Shown here one piece after another: positions 48,201 to 56,487 of a stretch of DNA of 64,000 nucleotides (position 1 is its first letter; every line of letters starts with the position of its first letter). The position numbers were made by a program, and so were the translations under genes. The notes under the pieces were generated by a model, which ran no database searches, had not been told where the DNA came from, and saw nothing but the letters and a program-made list of their open reading frames with translations. Source of the DNA: Bacteroidia bacterium (GTDB lineage Bacteria; Bacteroidota; Bacteroidia; Chitinophagales; Saprospiraceae). The stretch spans positions 1 to 64,000 of the forward strand of contig JAUIKE010000015.1 of NCBI GenBank assembly GCA_030430845.1. Direction: 5' to 3'.

Positions 48201-49385
48201 CTCATAAATCGATTTTATTAAATTGCCATTCAAACTGCCCGGTTTACCGGCAATGGGATAATAATGTTTGATCTGTTGCTTTTGAGGATCAATCCAATTA
48301 ACTCCTTTATTGACCATACCGAACCAAAGAATTCCAGACCTGCTTTGATGAATAGTGTTGACCAAATTGCCGTTTAAACTATATGGATCGGCAGGCGTGT
48401 ATTGATGACGGATAAATATTTCCTTCTCCCTGTCAAAAATATTCACCCCTCCTCCATTGGTCCCCACCCAAAAAAAACCATCTCTATCTTGCAAAATGGA
48501 GGAGACATGATTGTTGCTTAGACTTTGAGGGTCACTTTGACGGAACTGCCAGGAATGAAATTGTCCACTCGCTTCATCAAAACGATTTAACCCTCTAAAT
48601 TCAGTTCCAATCCAAAGAATTCCTTCTCTATCTTCATAAACTGTTTTGACGGAATTGCTGCTGATACTATGCTGCTTGTCAGGTTCATTTTGGAAATGAA
48701 CAAAGGGTGAGTTTTCACTAATGGGTTTGTTCAAATCCAGCATATCGAGGCCTGCCGAAACGGTTCCAGCCCACAAACGGTTTTTTCGGTCAATAATCAT
48801 GGTCCAAATGTTATCGTCCGCCAAACTTTCAGGATCGTTTGGGCGAAAACGAAAACGTGTGAAACATACCGTTGAATCACAATGAGGATGATCTTGATCA
48901 TTGAAAATAATTCGATTCAATCCATTGGTCAGTGTGGCTACCCAAATTGCACCGTCTTTGTCTTCAGCAATGCTGTAAACTCTATTCCCACTGAGACTGT
49001 TGAGGTTATTAGGTTCATGTTTGAAGTTGCTGAATTGCTCGGTTTGCGGGTTAAATCGAGATAAGCCTCCGCCGTCTGTTCCTATCCATATATACCCTTT
49101 TTTATCCTGAAAAATAGCCCTAATGATATTACTGCTGATGCTAGTGGAGTCCTCAGGATTATGGGCATAGGTTTTAAATGAGTATCCGTCATATCGAGCT
49201 AAGCCTGATTCCATGCCCAGCCAGAGAAAGCCTTTCTGGTCTTCTAAAATGGCAAAAACATGTTCTTGCGGAAGGCCGTTTTCGGTGGTAATCCGGTCAA
49301 ATTTTATATAGGAGCTTTGTGCATCCAGGCAATTAACGGCAAAGAAGAGCAACAGACAATAATATGATCTGAAAAATGATTGCAT
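45207..49385 (-). CDS. Hybrid two-component system regulator of the sialoglycan PUL
   Basis: A 1392-residue HTCS protein. A signal peptide is followed by two seven-bladed two-component-regulator propellers (repeats of the type GxLWIGTxGGGLxRF), a Y_Y_Y domain (ending about 815), a transmembrane helix (about 838), HisKA with NISHEIRTPLTLILSP (His near 884), HATPase with GSGIGLALVKKLIEL, a receiver domain (about 1145-1260, with LLIVEDNSEVRDYL, DLIISDIMMPEMDGLEL and DYITKPF), and an AraC HTH (about 1290-1390). Such proteins sense glycan fragments in the periplasm and switch on the adjacent PUL. It is convergent with the plus arm of the PUL. Full domain set; probably functional. Confidence 0.94.
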   Translation of the reverse strand: MQSFFRSYYCLLLFFAVNCLDAQSSYIKFDRITTENGLPQEHVFAILEDQKGFLWLGMESGLARYDGYSFKTYAHNPEDSTSISSNIIRAIFQDKKGYIWIGTDGGGLSRFNPQTEQFSNFKHEPNNLNSLSGNRVYSIAEDKDGAIWVATLTNGLNRIIFNDQDHPHCDSTVCFTRFRFRPNDPESLADDNIWTMIIDRKNRLWAGTVSAGLDMLDLNKPISENSPFVHFQNEPDKQHSISSNSVKTVYEDREGILWIGTEFRGLNRFDEASGQFHSWQFRQSDPQSLSNNHVSSILQDRDGFFWVGTNGGGVNIFDREKEIFIRHQYTPADPYSLNGNLVNTIHQSRSGILWFGMVNKGVNWIDPQKQQIKHYYPIAGKPGSLNGNLIKSIYEDKQGEIWIGAYGEGLSHFNPASGKFSNYLQSIGNGSASKNNVQRIFEDSEERFWIGTDGGGLYLFDRRTKIFKDFNESADGSKLSGKRVWTICEDLKGNLWIGTADGGLNQYNWENNQFRQFQFDPSNPHSINSNDIRVIYEDHLGILWIGTYGGGLNRFNPADETFIHYTTKSGDTGSISNDIITDIFESPDKRQLWIGTFGGGLNHFNRVTGTFTVYREKMGLSNDVVKSIEADLEGNLWISTLKGISKFNPDSKTFINYSISDGLQGNGFNLGASCLAQTGAMYFGGTNGINMFFPEKIKERSNESFSCMITDLKIFNRSIQAGERIGKRVILKKVIDEESAITIPHFIDDFAFEFAALDFAASDNVKYAYKMIGIDEKWNYTDANRRYASYSRLAPGKYEFQVRATNTIGSWNASPTQLKVSILPAPWKTKWAYMLYGLFLLVSIYFIREYYLARFRLKNELRLERLERKKNKELNEMKLRFFTNISHEIRTPLTLILSPIQELITSADVGKEVRDQLQNINRNANRLLLLVNQLLEFRKQEAGYKELKVAKSDFVKFIAEIILSFKEFALQRNIKLSFTHQPEVINLWYDSNKMEKVFFNLLSNAFKFTPNGGHIGIHITQEQKMVKVIVEDTGKGISKKDLPNIFDRFHKFDQDYTGNYLGSGIGLALVKKLIELHHGAISVDSEEEKFARFIIEIPVGVKHFKEEEVISDYKGSEHSAHYQIANEKKLPFDETLVPADAPQLLIVEDNSEVRDYLKKIFMEQYRIIEAANGSEGWNLAQMHSPDLIISDIMMPEMDGLELCRKSKTTLETSHIPVILLTARTSLLYQTEGLETGADDYITKPFNLSILQLRVKNLLNSRKRLREKFSQNTLLEPHEITLTTPDQNFLQRAIEAVEKHMDNSEFDVNILAKETGVSRPVLYRKLPAITDHTPNEFIKVIRLKRAAQILEQVNLPISDVCYRVGFKTPKYFSRCFRDFFGVLPSEYVKQKND

Positions 49386-49600
49386 TCTTCTATTTTATTG
49401 ATGAAAATAGCAATTTTTTTGAACCAGCCTGAAAGTTTCTTTGATGCATGGGGTGCTTTACAATAATACTTCATTTTTTTGTTACTCTCTTTTAAGATAG
49501 AAAAAGATTAGTTAATTTTTAGCATGGAAAGGACTATTATGTAATCGACCTTAATCATTTTAAATAACAGCGTAATGACCAATAATCTAAATAAAAAAAT

Positions 49601-49867
49601 ATGAAATCCTACAAAAATTGCCAAAGCTGCGGTATGCCCTTAAAAAAAGATCCAAAAGGCGGAGGCACCAATTCGGATGGTACTACCAGTACCATGTATT
49701 GCAGTTATTGTTATGAAAACGGCAAATTCCTGCATCCCGACTGGACAGCAGCCCAAATGCAGCATTTTGTTAAAGGAAAAATGAAAGAAATGGGCTTTCC
49801 AGGTTTCCTTGCCGGTTTCTTTACCAAAGGAATTCCTAAGTTGGAACGTTGGAAGAAAGATTGGTGA
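49601..49867 (+). CDS. Small zinc-ribbon protein
   Basis: An 88-residue protein with a four-cysteine zinc site: CQSCGMPL and YCSYCYENGKF. This matches the putative zinc-ribbon (zf-Rg type) proteins common in Bacteroidota and Firmicutes, in which the domain is followed by a short helical tail. No partner is evident; convergent with the small gene at 49881. ATG start. Role unknown. Confidence 0.75.
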   Translation: MKSYKNCQSCGMPLKKDPKGGGTNSDGTTSTMYCSYCYENGKFLHPDWTAAQMQHFVKGKMKEMGFPGFLAGFFTKGIPKLERWKKDW

Positions 49868-49880
49868 GGTTTTTTATTCC

Positions 49881-50126
49881 CTAAGATTCGGTTTTCTTTT
49901 TAAAGGTCACTAAAAAGCCGGTAGTTTCATCAGTAATTACATACTTAGCCGGACTCACATTGCCGACAATAGGGACAATACTGAATAAATCGTATCCTTC
50001 CTTATCCTGTTCGATAAGGAGGGCTTCTAATTCTTTTGAAGTAGTCAGACCGTCCAAGTAGCCATGTTGGAATTTTCTCTTGGTCACAAAGGTGCTGTCT
50101 AAATAAATAACTTTGTATGGATGCAT
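49881..50126 (-). CDS. Small DUF4177-like protein
   Basis: An 81-residue soluble alpha/beta protein. The sequence pattern, with a strand, a helix (TSKELEALLIEQDKEGYDLFSIVP), and a final strand (TGFLVTFKKK), resembles DUF4177-like proteins: the helix and 'EGYDL' motif then a strand pair. It starts 10 bp after the end of the LuxR-type regulator gene, so it is probably co-transcribed with it. Function unknown. Confidence 0.55.
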   Translation of the reverse strand: MHPYKVIYLDSTFVTKRKFQHGYLDGLTTSKELEALLIEQDKEGYDLFSIVPIVGNVSPAKYVITDETTGFLVTFKKKTES

Positions 50127-50135
50127 AGTGATTAT

Positions 50136-53036
50136 TTAAAATTCCATCATAAACTCATTCAAATTAATATTGGTATCCAAATCCAGTTTTTTCCGCAGCC
50201 GATATCTGCTTATTTCTACTCCTCTGACCGAAATATTCATCAAAGGAGCAATTTCTTTAGTTGACAGGTTCATGCGTAAATAGGCACACATCTTTTGATC
50301 TTTGGCGGTTAATTCTGGAAACCGTTCCTTTAAACGTTTAAAAAAATCACTGTGTACCCGGTCAAAATGCAGGAAGAACTGCTCCCATTCTTCATCCAAC
50401 TGGCTGTCGTCATTGAGCAATCCAATAATTCGTTTCAACTCCTTTTTGGCTTCTGGGTTATTGGTATAGGTCCTCAATCGATCCAATTCTGTTTTTAATT
50501 TTTGCAGCAATTCGCTTTTCTGAAGTAAGTGCATGGTCGTAGACGCGAGTTCCTTGTTTTTATGTTCAATCTCTGCATTAAGCTTTTCGTTCTTCAAAGC
50601 CATTAACTGCTCCTTTGATTGTTTTACCTCCGCCCGGTGATAGGCTACCTTTTTCTCTTTTTCTTCTTCTAATAAAGCTTTTTCCTTTTCAAATCGTCGG
50701 CGCGGAACCCAAACCAGGCCGGCAATACCTGCCAGAAAAATAAAAGAATAGATGCCGTAGGCCAAAGGGGTAGCATACCAGGGATGATCAATGTAAAAGG
50801 AAAAATTAGCCGTATTAGTAGTATATACGTCCGGAATACCTGATCGAACCATAAAAGTATATTTTCCTGGTGATAAGTTGGTGTATTCCCGACTGTTATT
50901 TTCCGACCAGGAAGACCACTGCTCGTCAAATCCGTCTAATTTATACTGATAGGATATTTGGTGAAACGGACTGAAATTCGTGGCTGTAAAAGAAAATCTA
51001 AATGAATTGCCCTTATTCGGTAATGTCACAAGGAGCTTCTCCGGATCAGAGTTGTTAATCTGGTTGGCAAAAATCAAACTGTCCTGATCTTTGATAAGGT
51101 GTATCTCGTTCAGCAAGGTCTGGAAATGATATTTCTGGGAAAATATTTGTTGGGCATTAATATGGATCATACCTTTTTCAGAACCCAAAAAAACATTGGC
51201 GCTGTCATATGGATAAATTAACTCAAATCCACCCATCAATTTTCCATGCAAACCGTATAATTCATGGTTTCTCACCTCTTTCTGAAGCCCTTTGTCCACT
51301 ATTTCTAAAAAGCCGATTTTTTCCTGGGTTATGTACCAAAGGTTTTCCCGTGAGTCTTCAAACAAACGGCGTACTTTTTCATGCTCTCCCAAAATGTCAT
51401 TGAGGTCATGGTATGGAAAAAAAGCATCCGATTTAGAATCATATTGGTAAATACCTTCTTCCGTACACACCACAATGGAATTCCATACTTTAAATGCAAA
51501 GTTGCCTTTGTCGGAAGGCAGGCCTTCCTCCTGACCGTATCTGCGAACTTCAGAACTTTGGCCAGATGGGCCCATACTGATCTTGTATATGCCCCGGTAG
51601 GGGTGTGATACCCAATAATCTCCTTCTTCCGATGCACTGATGAATCTGCTTGATTCTGTAAAGTTGGAGTAATGCTTGACATATGCCCAGTTCTCACTAT
51701 TGGTTAATTCAAATTCATGAAGGCCGTTGTAAGAACCGGCCAGGACTCTTCCATTTGAATGGGGATCCTGGATGAACATCCAATAGCCGGCATTAGGGCT
51801 AATTTTTTGAAGATTCCCATTCTTTATTAAGAAAGCTCCTTCATGATGCCCCATAAAAATCTGGTTGCCTATTTTATTTAATCCCCAAACCTGCCCTTCT
51901 GAACCTGGTATTTTTTCGAAATGGTTTCTGGACTGGAACGGATCGAAATGAGACTTCCACTGACTGCGATACAGGCCCGTCGAGGTACCTATATAAATTT
52001 CATTCTCCATGATTTCGATATCATAACTGGTACCTTCCAGTTTCCCATCCGGATAAAAAAAACGAATGGGTGAAGCAATCGAAAGATAGTCAATTCCATT
52101 ATCGAGACCTAGCCAGAGGTTATGATCCTGATCTTCAAAAATACTCCTGACCATATTGTTCTGCAATCCGGCTTCTTTATCTATCTTATATAAAGGAACG
52201 CCTTCCTGATCAAGGATCAATAGTCCTCCCAAAACGGTCGGAATAACTATCTGCATATTATCCTGGACCAATATTTTATTAATTCTGTTTTCCCTCAGAA
52301 AACTGTCAGACAGGTTTTTCCATGGACGGATGCCTTCTGTTTTAGAATAAACATAAACGCCGTTCTTTTCCGTTGCTATTAAGATGTTATCTCCTAACTC
52401 TGAAATACTGACAATCTCAAATTCCAGTCTTCCAATCTCTTGAAGGTTCAGCTCATCTTCCAGCAAATAAACCTGGCCATTTACTTTCTGAACGACCACT
52501 TTTTCGCGTCCTTTTCCCACAAAAAGAAATTGGTCACCGTCAGGATGAACCCGCATTTCCTTACCATTATAATAGTATAGGATATTCAGTGAAATAAAAT
52601 AAACACCTTTTTTATAAGAGAAAATCGTCCAAATATCTGCCATAGTTTGAGAGTTGGCAGGTGCCAGCTCTTTGATGGAATGATATTCGAGAAAACCTCG
52701 CTTGTTTTTTTGAAAATATCCCACCTCGTCCTGCCCGCCTACCAGAATCTTCCCGGTGTCGGGAGTCACCGCTACGGAGCGTACGATCGTTTTATTGGGG
52801 AGTGGATATTTTTGCCAGTGCGACCCATCATAAGAAAGTAATCCTTCATTATTAGCAATGTAGATGACACCATTCTCATCCTGAGTGAAATCCCAGTTTT
52901 GTGTCCCGGCATTGTACTCCTGTTTCGAAAAATTAATTATGGAAGGCACTCCCAGGTTAGGTACTTGTTGTGCCTCAGAGTGGAAAAAACACAAAATGCC
53001 AAAAAATAGCCAAAATGACCTTCGATGTACTTTCAT
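50136..53036 (-). CDS. Propeller-Y_Y_Y-LuxR membrane regulator of the second PUL
   Basis: A 966-residue one-component regulator: signal peptide, N-terminal beta-propeller (about 30-660), Y_Y_Y domain (about 675-755), transmembrane helix (about 765), a long coiled coil rich in Glu/Lys (about 790-870), and a C-terminal LuxR/GerE-type HTH with ELTAKDQKMCAYLRMNLSTKEI and GVEISRYRLRKKL. It lacks kinase and receiver domains. Such proteins span the membrane and control adjacent susCD genes. A frame starting at 53063 is possible, but ATG 53036 gives a good signal peptide (FFGILCFFHSEAQ). Divergent from susC, with direct repeats between. Confidence 0.88.
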   Translation of the reverse strand: MKVHRRSFWLFFGILCFFHSEAQQVPNLGVPSIINFSKQEYNAGTQNWDFTQDENGVIYIANNEGLLSYDGSHWQKYPLPNKTIVRSVAVTPDTGKILVGGQDEVGYFQKNKRGFLEYHSIKELAPANSQTMADIWTIFSYKKGVYFISLNILYYYNGKEMRVHPDGDQFLFVGKGREKVVVQKVNGQVYLLEDELNLQEIGRLEFEIVSISELGDNILIATEKNGVYVYSKTEGIRPWKNLSDSFLRENRINKILVQDNMQIVIPTVLGGLLILDQEGVPLYKIDKEAGLQNNMVRSIFEDQDHNLWLGLDNGIDYLSIASPIRFFYPDGKLEGTSYDIEIMENEIYIGTSTGLYRSQWKSHFDPFQSRNHFEKIPGSEGQVWGLNKIGNQIFMGHHEGAFLIKNGNLQKISPNAGYWMFIQDPHSNGRVLAGSYNGLHEFELTNSENWAYVKHYSNFTESSRFISASEEGDYWVSHPYRGIYKISMGPSGQSSEVRRYGQEEGLPSDKGNFAFKVWNSIVVCTEEGIYQYDSKSDAFFPYHDLNDILGEHEKVRRLFEDSRENLWYITQEKIGFLEIVDKGLQKEVRNHELYGLHGKLMGGFELIYPYDSANVFLGSEKGMIHINAQQIFSQKYHFQTLLNEIHLIKDQDSLIFANQINNSDPEKLLVTLPNKGNSFRFSFTATNFSPFHQISYQYKLDGFDEQWSSWSENNSREYTNLSPGKYTFMVRSGIPDVYTTNTANFSFYIDHPWYATPLAYGIYSFIFLAGIAGLVWVPRRRFEKEKALLEEEKEKKVAYHRAEVKQSKEQLMALKNEKLNAEIEHKNKELASTTMHLLQKSELLQKLKTELDRLRTYTNNPEAKKELKRIIGLLNDDSQLDEEWEQFFLHFDRVHSDFFKRLKERFPELTAKDQKMCAYLRMNLSTKEIAPLMNISVRGVEISRYRLRKKLDLDTNINLNEFMMEF

Positions 53037-53066
53037 ACAGCTAAAAATACGAATTTCAACCAAAAT

Positions 53067-53106
53067 GATGTAGTAATGATGTAGTAATTTTAGTTGGTTG
53101 ATGTAG
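53067..53106. repeat. Phased direct repeats in the divergent regulatory region
   Basis: GATGTAGTAAT occurs twice head to tail (53067-53077, 53078-53088) and GATGTAG again at 53100-53106, so spacings are 11 and 22 bp, one and two helical turns. The array lies 31 bp upstream of the LuxR-type regulator start and about 270 bp from susC. It could bind that regulator cooperatively. The remaining ~270 bp to susC is AT-rich, with no coding remnant seen. Confidence 0.5.
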
Positions 53107-53378
53107 CATGTTAACAGAAAGTAAATTGTGATGTGTGTAAGCTGTAATAAAATAATTTGGCAAAACGCGCTTATTTGTTAGGTTTGTTTTATCCGCAAAC
53201 GTTATAGGAAAAATTTAGTTCTGATTATCGTTTACAGGGATTTATTTGAAACAATCAAAACACCGTATTTATTGAGAAAGTTGGCAGGCCGATAAAGTAT
53301 ACTACTGATGTAATAATAATAGTATGCTTTTTACTCGGATCTGCATTTCAAAACTTATTTTACAAACCATTAGATGTT

Positions 53379-56300
53379 ATGAAACTCAAAATTTATCTAA
53401 TCGTGTGCTCCTTGCTATTAATAGGATCTATGGCCTTTGCACAGGAACGCACTGTTACCGGTACGGTTATTTCCGCCGAAGATAATCTGCCGATCATTGG
53501 TGGCAATATTCTCGTTAAAGGTACCAGTACCGGCACCGTTACTGATTTTGACGGTAAATACGAAATCACCGTACCGGGAGAAAACGCCGTCCTGGTTTTC
53601 TCCTACACCGGAATGACTTCCCAGGAAATTGCGGTGGGTAACCAAAGTGTGATCGATGTAACTCTCCAAACTAATACCGAATTGTTAGAAGAAGTAGTGG
53701 TCATCGGTTATGGTACACAAAAGAAAAGTGTCGTTACCGGAGCCATCGCCTCTGTAACCGCAGAAGAGATCAGCCAAACTCCTGTGCTCAGAGTAGAACA
53801 AGCTCTGCAAGGGCGTACCGCCGGGGTGCAGGTGACCAGCAGCTCCGGCCAGCCTGGAGATGCCCTCACCGTGCGTATCCGCGGAGCCGGTACCACCGGT
53901 AGCGCCGATCCACTGTACGTCGTGGATGGTTTACCTGTAGGTGGCATCGATTACCTAAACCCCGGGGATATCGAATCCATTGAGGTGTTGAAAGATGCAG
54001 CCTCTGCTGCCATCTACGGTGCCAGAGCCGCTAACGGCGTTGTACTGATTACGACCAAATCCGGAAAAGAAGGAAAAATTCAGGTAGGATATGATGGTTA
54101 TTACGGAACCCAGGACCCCTGGCGTAAACTGGCGGTATTGAACGCCCGTGAATATGCCATCATCCAAAATGAAGCCGCTGCCGCCTCTGGGTTTGCCATT
54201 CCTTTCGCGAATCCGGAAAGCATCGGCGAAGGTACCAATTGGCAGGACCAGCTTTTTAGCGAAAATGCCCCCATCACCAACCATCAACTATCGGTTACCG
54301 GAGGAAACGATAAATCTACTTTTGCCGGTACGCTTTCCTATTTTTCTCAGGAGGGTATTGTGGGCGGCGACAAATCGCAATTTGATCGCTATACGGCTCG
54401 GGTGAATTCTTCACATAAGGTGAGTGACCGCTTCACATTTGGCGAAAACCTTTCCTTTACTTCCATCAACCGCCGGTCCGTCGATAGTAATAACGAATTT
54501 GGCGGCCCCTTGATGAGTACGCTGAATATTGACCCGATCACTCCACTATTTGAAACCGACCCGAATCGTCTGGCTTCCTACGATCCCAGAGCCGTTAGAA
54601 ATGAAGAGGGAGATGTGTATGCTATTTCTCGGTACGCCACTCAGGAAGTGGTGAACCCACTGGCTCGCCTGGAAGTGACAAATGGTAAATACAAACTCGA
54701 CAAAATTGTCGGTAATGTATATGGAGAATACAAGTTAATGGAAGGCCTGAAATTGAAAACGAGCTTTGGTATCGACTTAGCCTATGGCGTCGGTGATAAC
54801 TTCCGCCCGGAATACTTCCTTAACGCGGCACAGATCAGCAACGAATCAAGAGTGGATAAGAACATCGATCGATGGTTCAACTGGATCTGGGAAACCACCT
54901 TGGCTTACCAGAAGGACTTCGGCGCGCACAATCTTGGTTTACTGATCGGTAATACCGCACAGGAATTCAATTACGAAAATATTGCAGGAGGTAAATCAAG
55001 CCTCGTGTTCACTGACTTTGACAATGCATATTTGAATACTGCAGTAAATGAAGAGTCTGCTACCATCGGTGGTGGTGCGGCCGAATCAGCATTGCTTTCT
55101 TACTTTGGCCGGGTTACGTATGATTTTCAAGACAAATACTTGTTTACGGCTACGGTTCGTTATGACGGCTCTTCCCGCTTTGGTGAAAATAACCGTTTCG
55201 GATTCTTCCCGTCGGTAGCTGTCGGTTGGGTCTTGAGTGAAGAGAACTTCCTGCAGGATGTCGACTTCATTGACTTTTTAAAAATCCGCGCCAGCTGGGG
55301 ACAAAACGGTAACCAGGAAATTGGCAATTATCGCTGGGCTTCTACCATCGCAACCGGAGCCGGATACAGCTTTGGAGACGGAACGGTCTTTACTTCCGGT
55401 TCGCTTCCTTCTTCTGTTCCTAACCCGGATCTCGAGTGGGAAACTTCCGAGCAGACGGACATCGGTATTGACGTCAGATTCCTGGATGGTCGTATGACCT
55501 TCACTACGGATTACTATATTAAAGAAACCAAAGGTTTGTTGGTGGATGCGCCAATTCCCGGCATCGTCGGTAATAATGCACCTACCGTGAATGGAGGTAA
55601 TGTGAAAAACCGTGGTATTGAGTTTGGCTTGAGCTACCGCAATAAATTAAGTGACTTTAACTATAACGTAAGCTTCAATGCCTCTTATAATAAAAACGAG
55701 GTTACAGCGATCAATAATGCTGAGGGGATCATCTTTGGAGCAGGCTTCTCCACTTATGGAACCGTTTCAAGAGCCGAGGTCGGCTTCCCGATCGCTTACT
55801 TCTGGGGGCTCCAAACAGACGGCCTTTTCCAGAATGAAGCAGACATAGAAAATTACACCAGCGCTTCAGGCGATTTGATCCAGCCGGACGCTTCTCCCGG
55901 CGACATTCGCTTTGTTGATTTAAATGGAGACGGCGTGATTAATGATAATGACCGCACTATTATCGGTAACCCGACACCTGATTGGACCTATGGCTTCAAT
56001 TTTGGTGCGGATTACAAAGGCTTCGACCTGAACTTGTTTGTTCAAGGTGCAGGTGGCAATGAGATCTTCAACGGTACTCGTCGTCATGACCTGACCACGG
56101 CCAATATGCCGGCTCGATTCCTCGATAGATGGACCGGGGAGGGAACGTCTAATTCCATTCCAAGATCCACTTTGACCGACCCGAACGGTAACTTCTCCCG
56201 GATTTCGGATTTCTATATTGAAGACGGATCTTTCTTAAGAATCAAAGACTTACAGATAGGTTATACCATTCCAGTCAATATACTTCAGTCCGTAAATATT

Positions 56301-56465
56301 ACCAAAGTCCGCCTTTACATTGCTGCACAGAACTTGTTGACGATTACAGATTACAACGGATTTGATCCAGAAATTGGAGCGCGTTCTTCTCTGGATATTG
56401 GAATTGACAGAGGGATTTATCCTCAGGCCAGATCTTATCGCTTTGGTATGAATGTAATCTTTTAA
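53379..56465 (+). CDS. SusC-like TonB-dependent receptor of the glucan PUL
   Basis: A 1028-residue outer-membrane receptor: signal peptide (about 1-21), carboxypeptidase-regulatory-like domain (VTGTVISAEDNLPIIGGN to TSQEIAV), TonB box (LLEEVVVIGYGTQ), plug (DALTVRIRGAGTTGS, IESIEVLKDAASAAIYGARAANGVVLITTK) and barrel ending in YRFGMNVIF. It works with the SusD encoded 22 bp downstream. More GC-rich than the first SusC and of a different subgroup. The substrate is inferred as beta-glucan from the GH16 gene downstream. Confidence 0.94.
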   Translation: MKLKIYLIVCSLLLIGSMAFAQERTVTGTVISAEDNLPIIGGNILVKGTSTGTVTDFDGKYEITVPGENAVLVFSYTGMTSQEIAVGNQSVIDVTLQTNTELLEEVVVIGYGTQKKSVVTGAIASVTAEEISQTPVLRVEQALQGRTAGVQVTSSSGQPGDALTVRIRGAGTTGSADPLYVVDGLPVGGIDYLNPGDIESIEVLKDAASAAIYGARAANGVVLITTKSGKEGKIQVGYDGYYGTQDPWRKLAVLNAREYAIIQNEAAAASGFAIPFANPESIGEGTNWQDQLFSENAPITNHQLSVTGGNDKSTFAGTLSYFSQEGIVGGDKSQFDRYTARVNSSHKVSDRFTFGENLSFTSINRRSVDSNNEFGGPLMSTLNIDPITPLFETDPNRLASYDPRAVRNEEGDVYAISRYATQEVVNPLARLEVTNGKYKLDKIVGNVYGEYKLMEGLKLKTSFGIDLAYGVGDNFRPEYFLNAAQISNESRVDKNIDRWFNWIWETTLAYQKDFGAHNLGLLIGNTAQEFNYENIAGGKSSLVFTDFDNAYLNTAVNEESATIGGGAAESALLSYFGRVTYDFQDKYLFTATVRYDGSSRFGENNRFGFFPSVAVGWVLSEENFLQDVDFIDFLKIRASWGQNGNQEIGNYRWASTIATGAGYSFGDGTVFTSGSLPSSVPNPDLEWETSEQTDIGIDVRFLDGRMTFTTDYYIKETKGLLVDAPIPGIVGNNAPTVNGGNVKNRGIEFGLSYRNKLSDFNYNVSFNASYNKNEVTAINNAEGIIFGAGFSTYGTVSRAEVGFPIAYFWGLQTDGLFQNEADIENYTSASGDLIQPDASPGDIRFVDLNGDGVINDNDRTIIGNPTPDWTYGFNFGADYKGFDLNLFVQGAGGNEIFNGTRRHDLTTANMPARFLDRWTGEGTSNSIPRSTLTDPNGNFSRISDFYIEDGSFLRIKDLQIGYTIPVNILQSVNITKVRLYIAAQNLLTITDYNGFDPEIGARSSLDIGIDRGIYPQARSYRFGMNVIF

Positions 56466-56487
56466 AAAAAATAAAACCAGAATAGAA

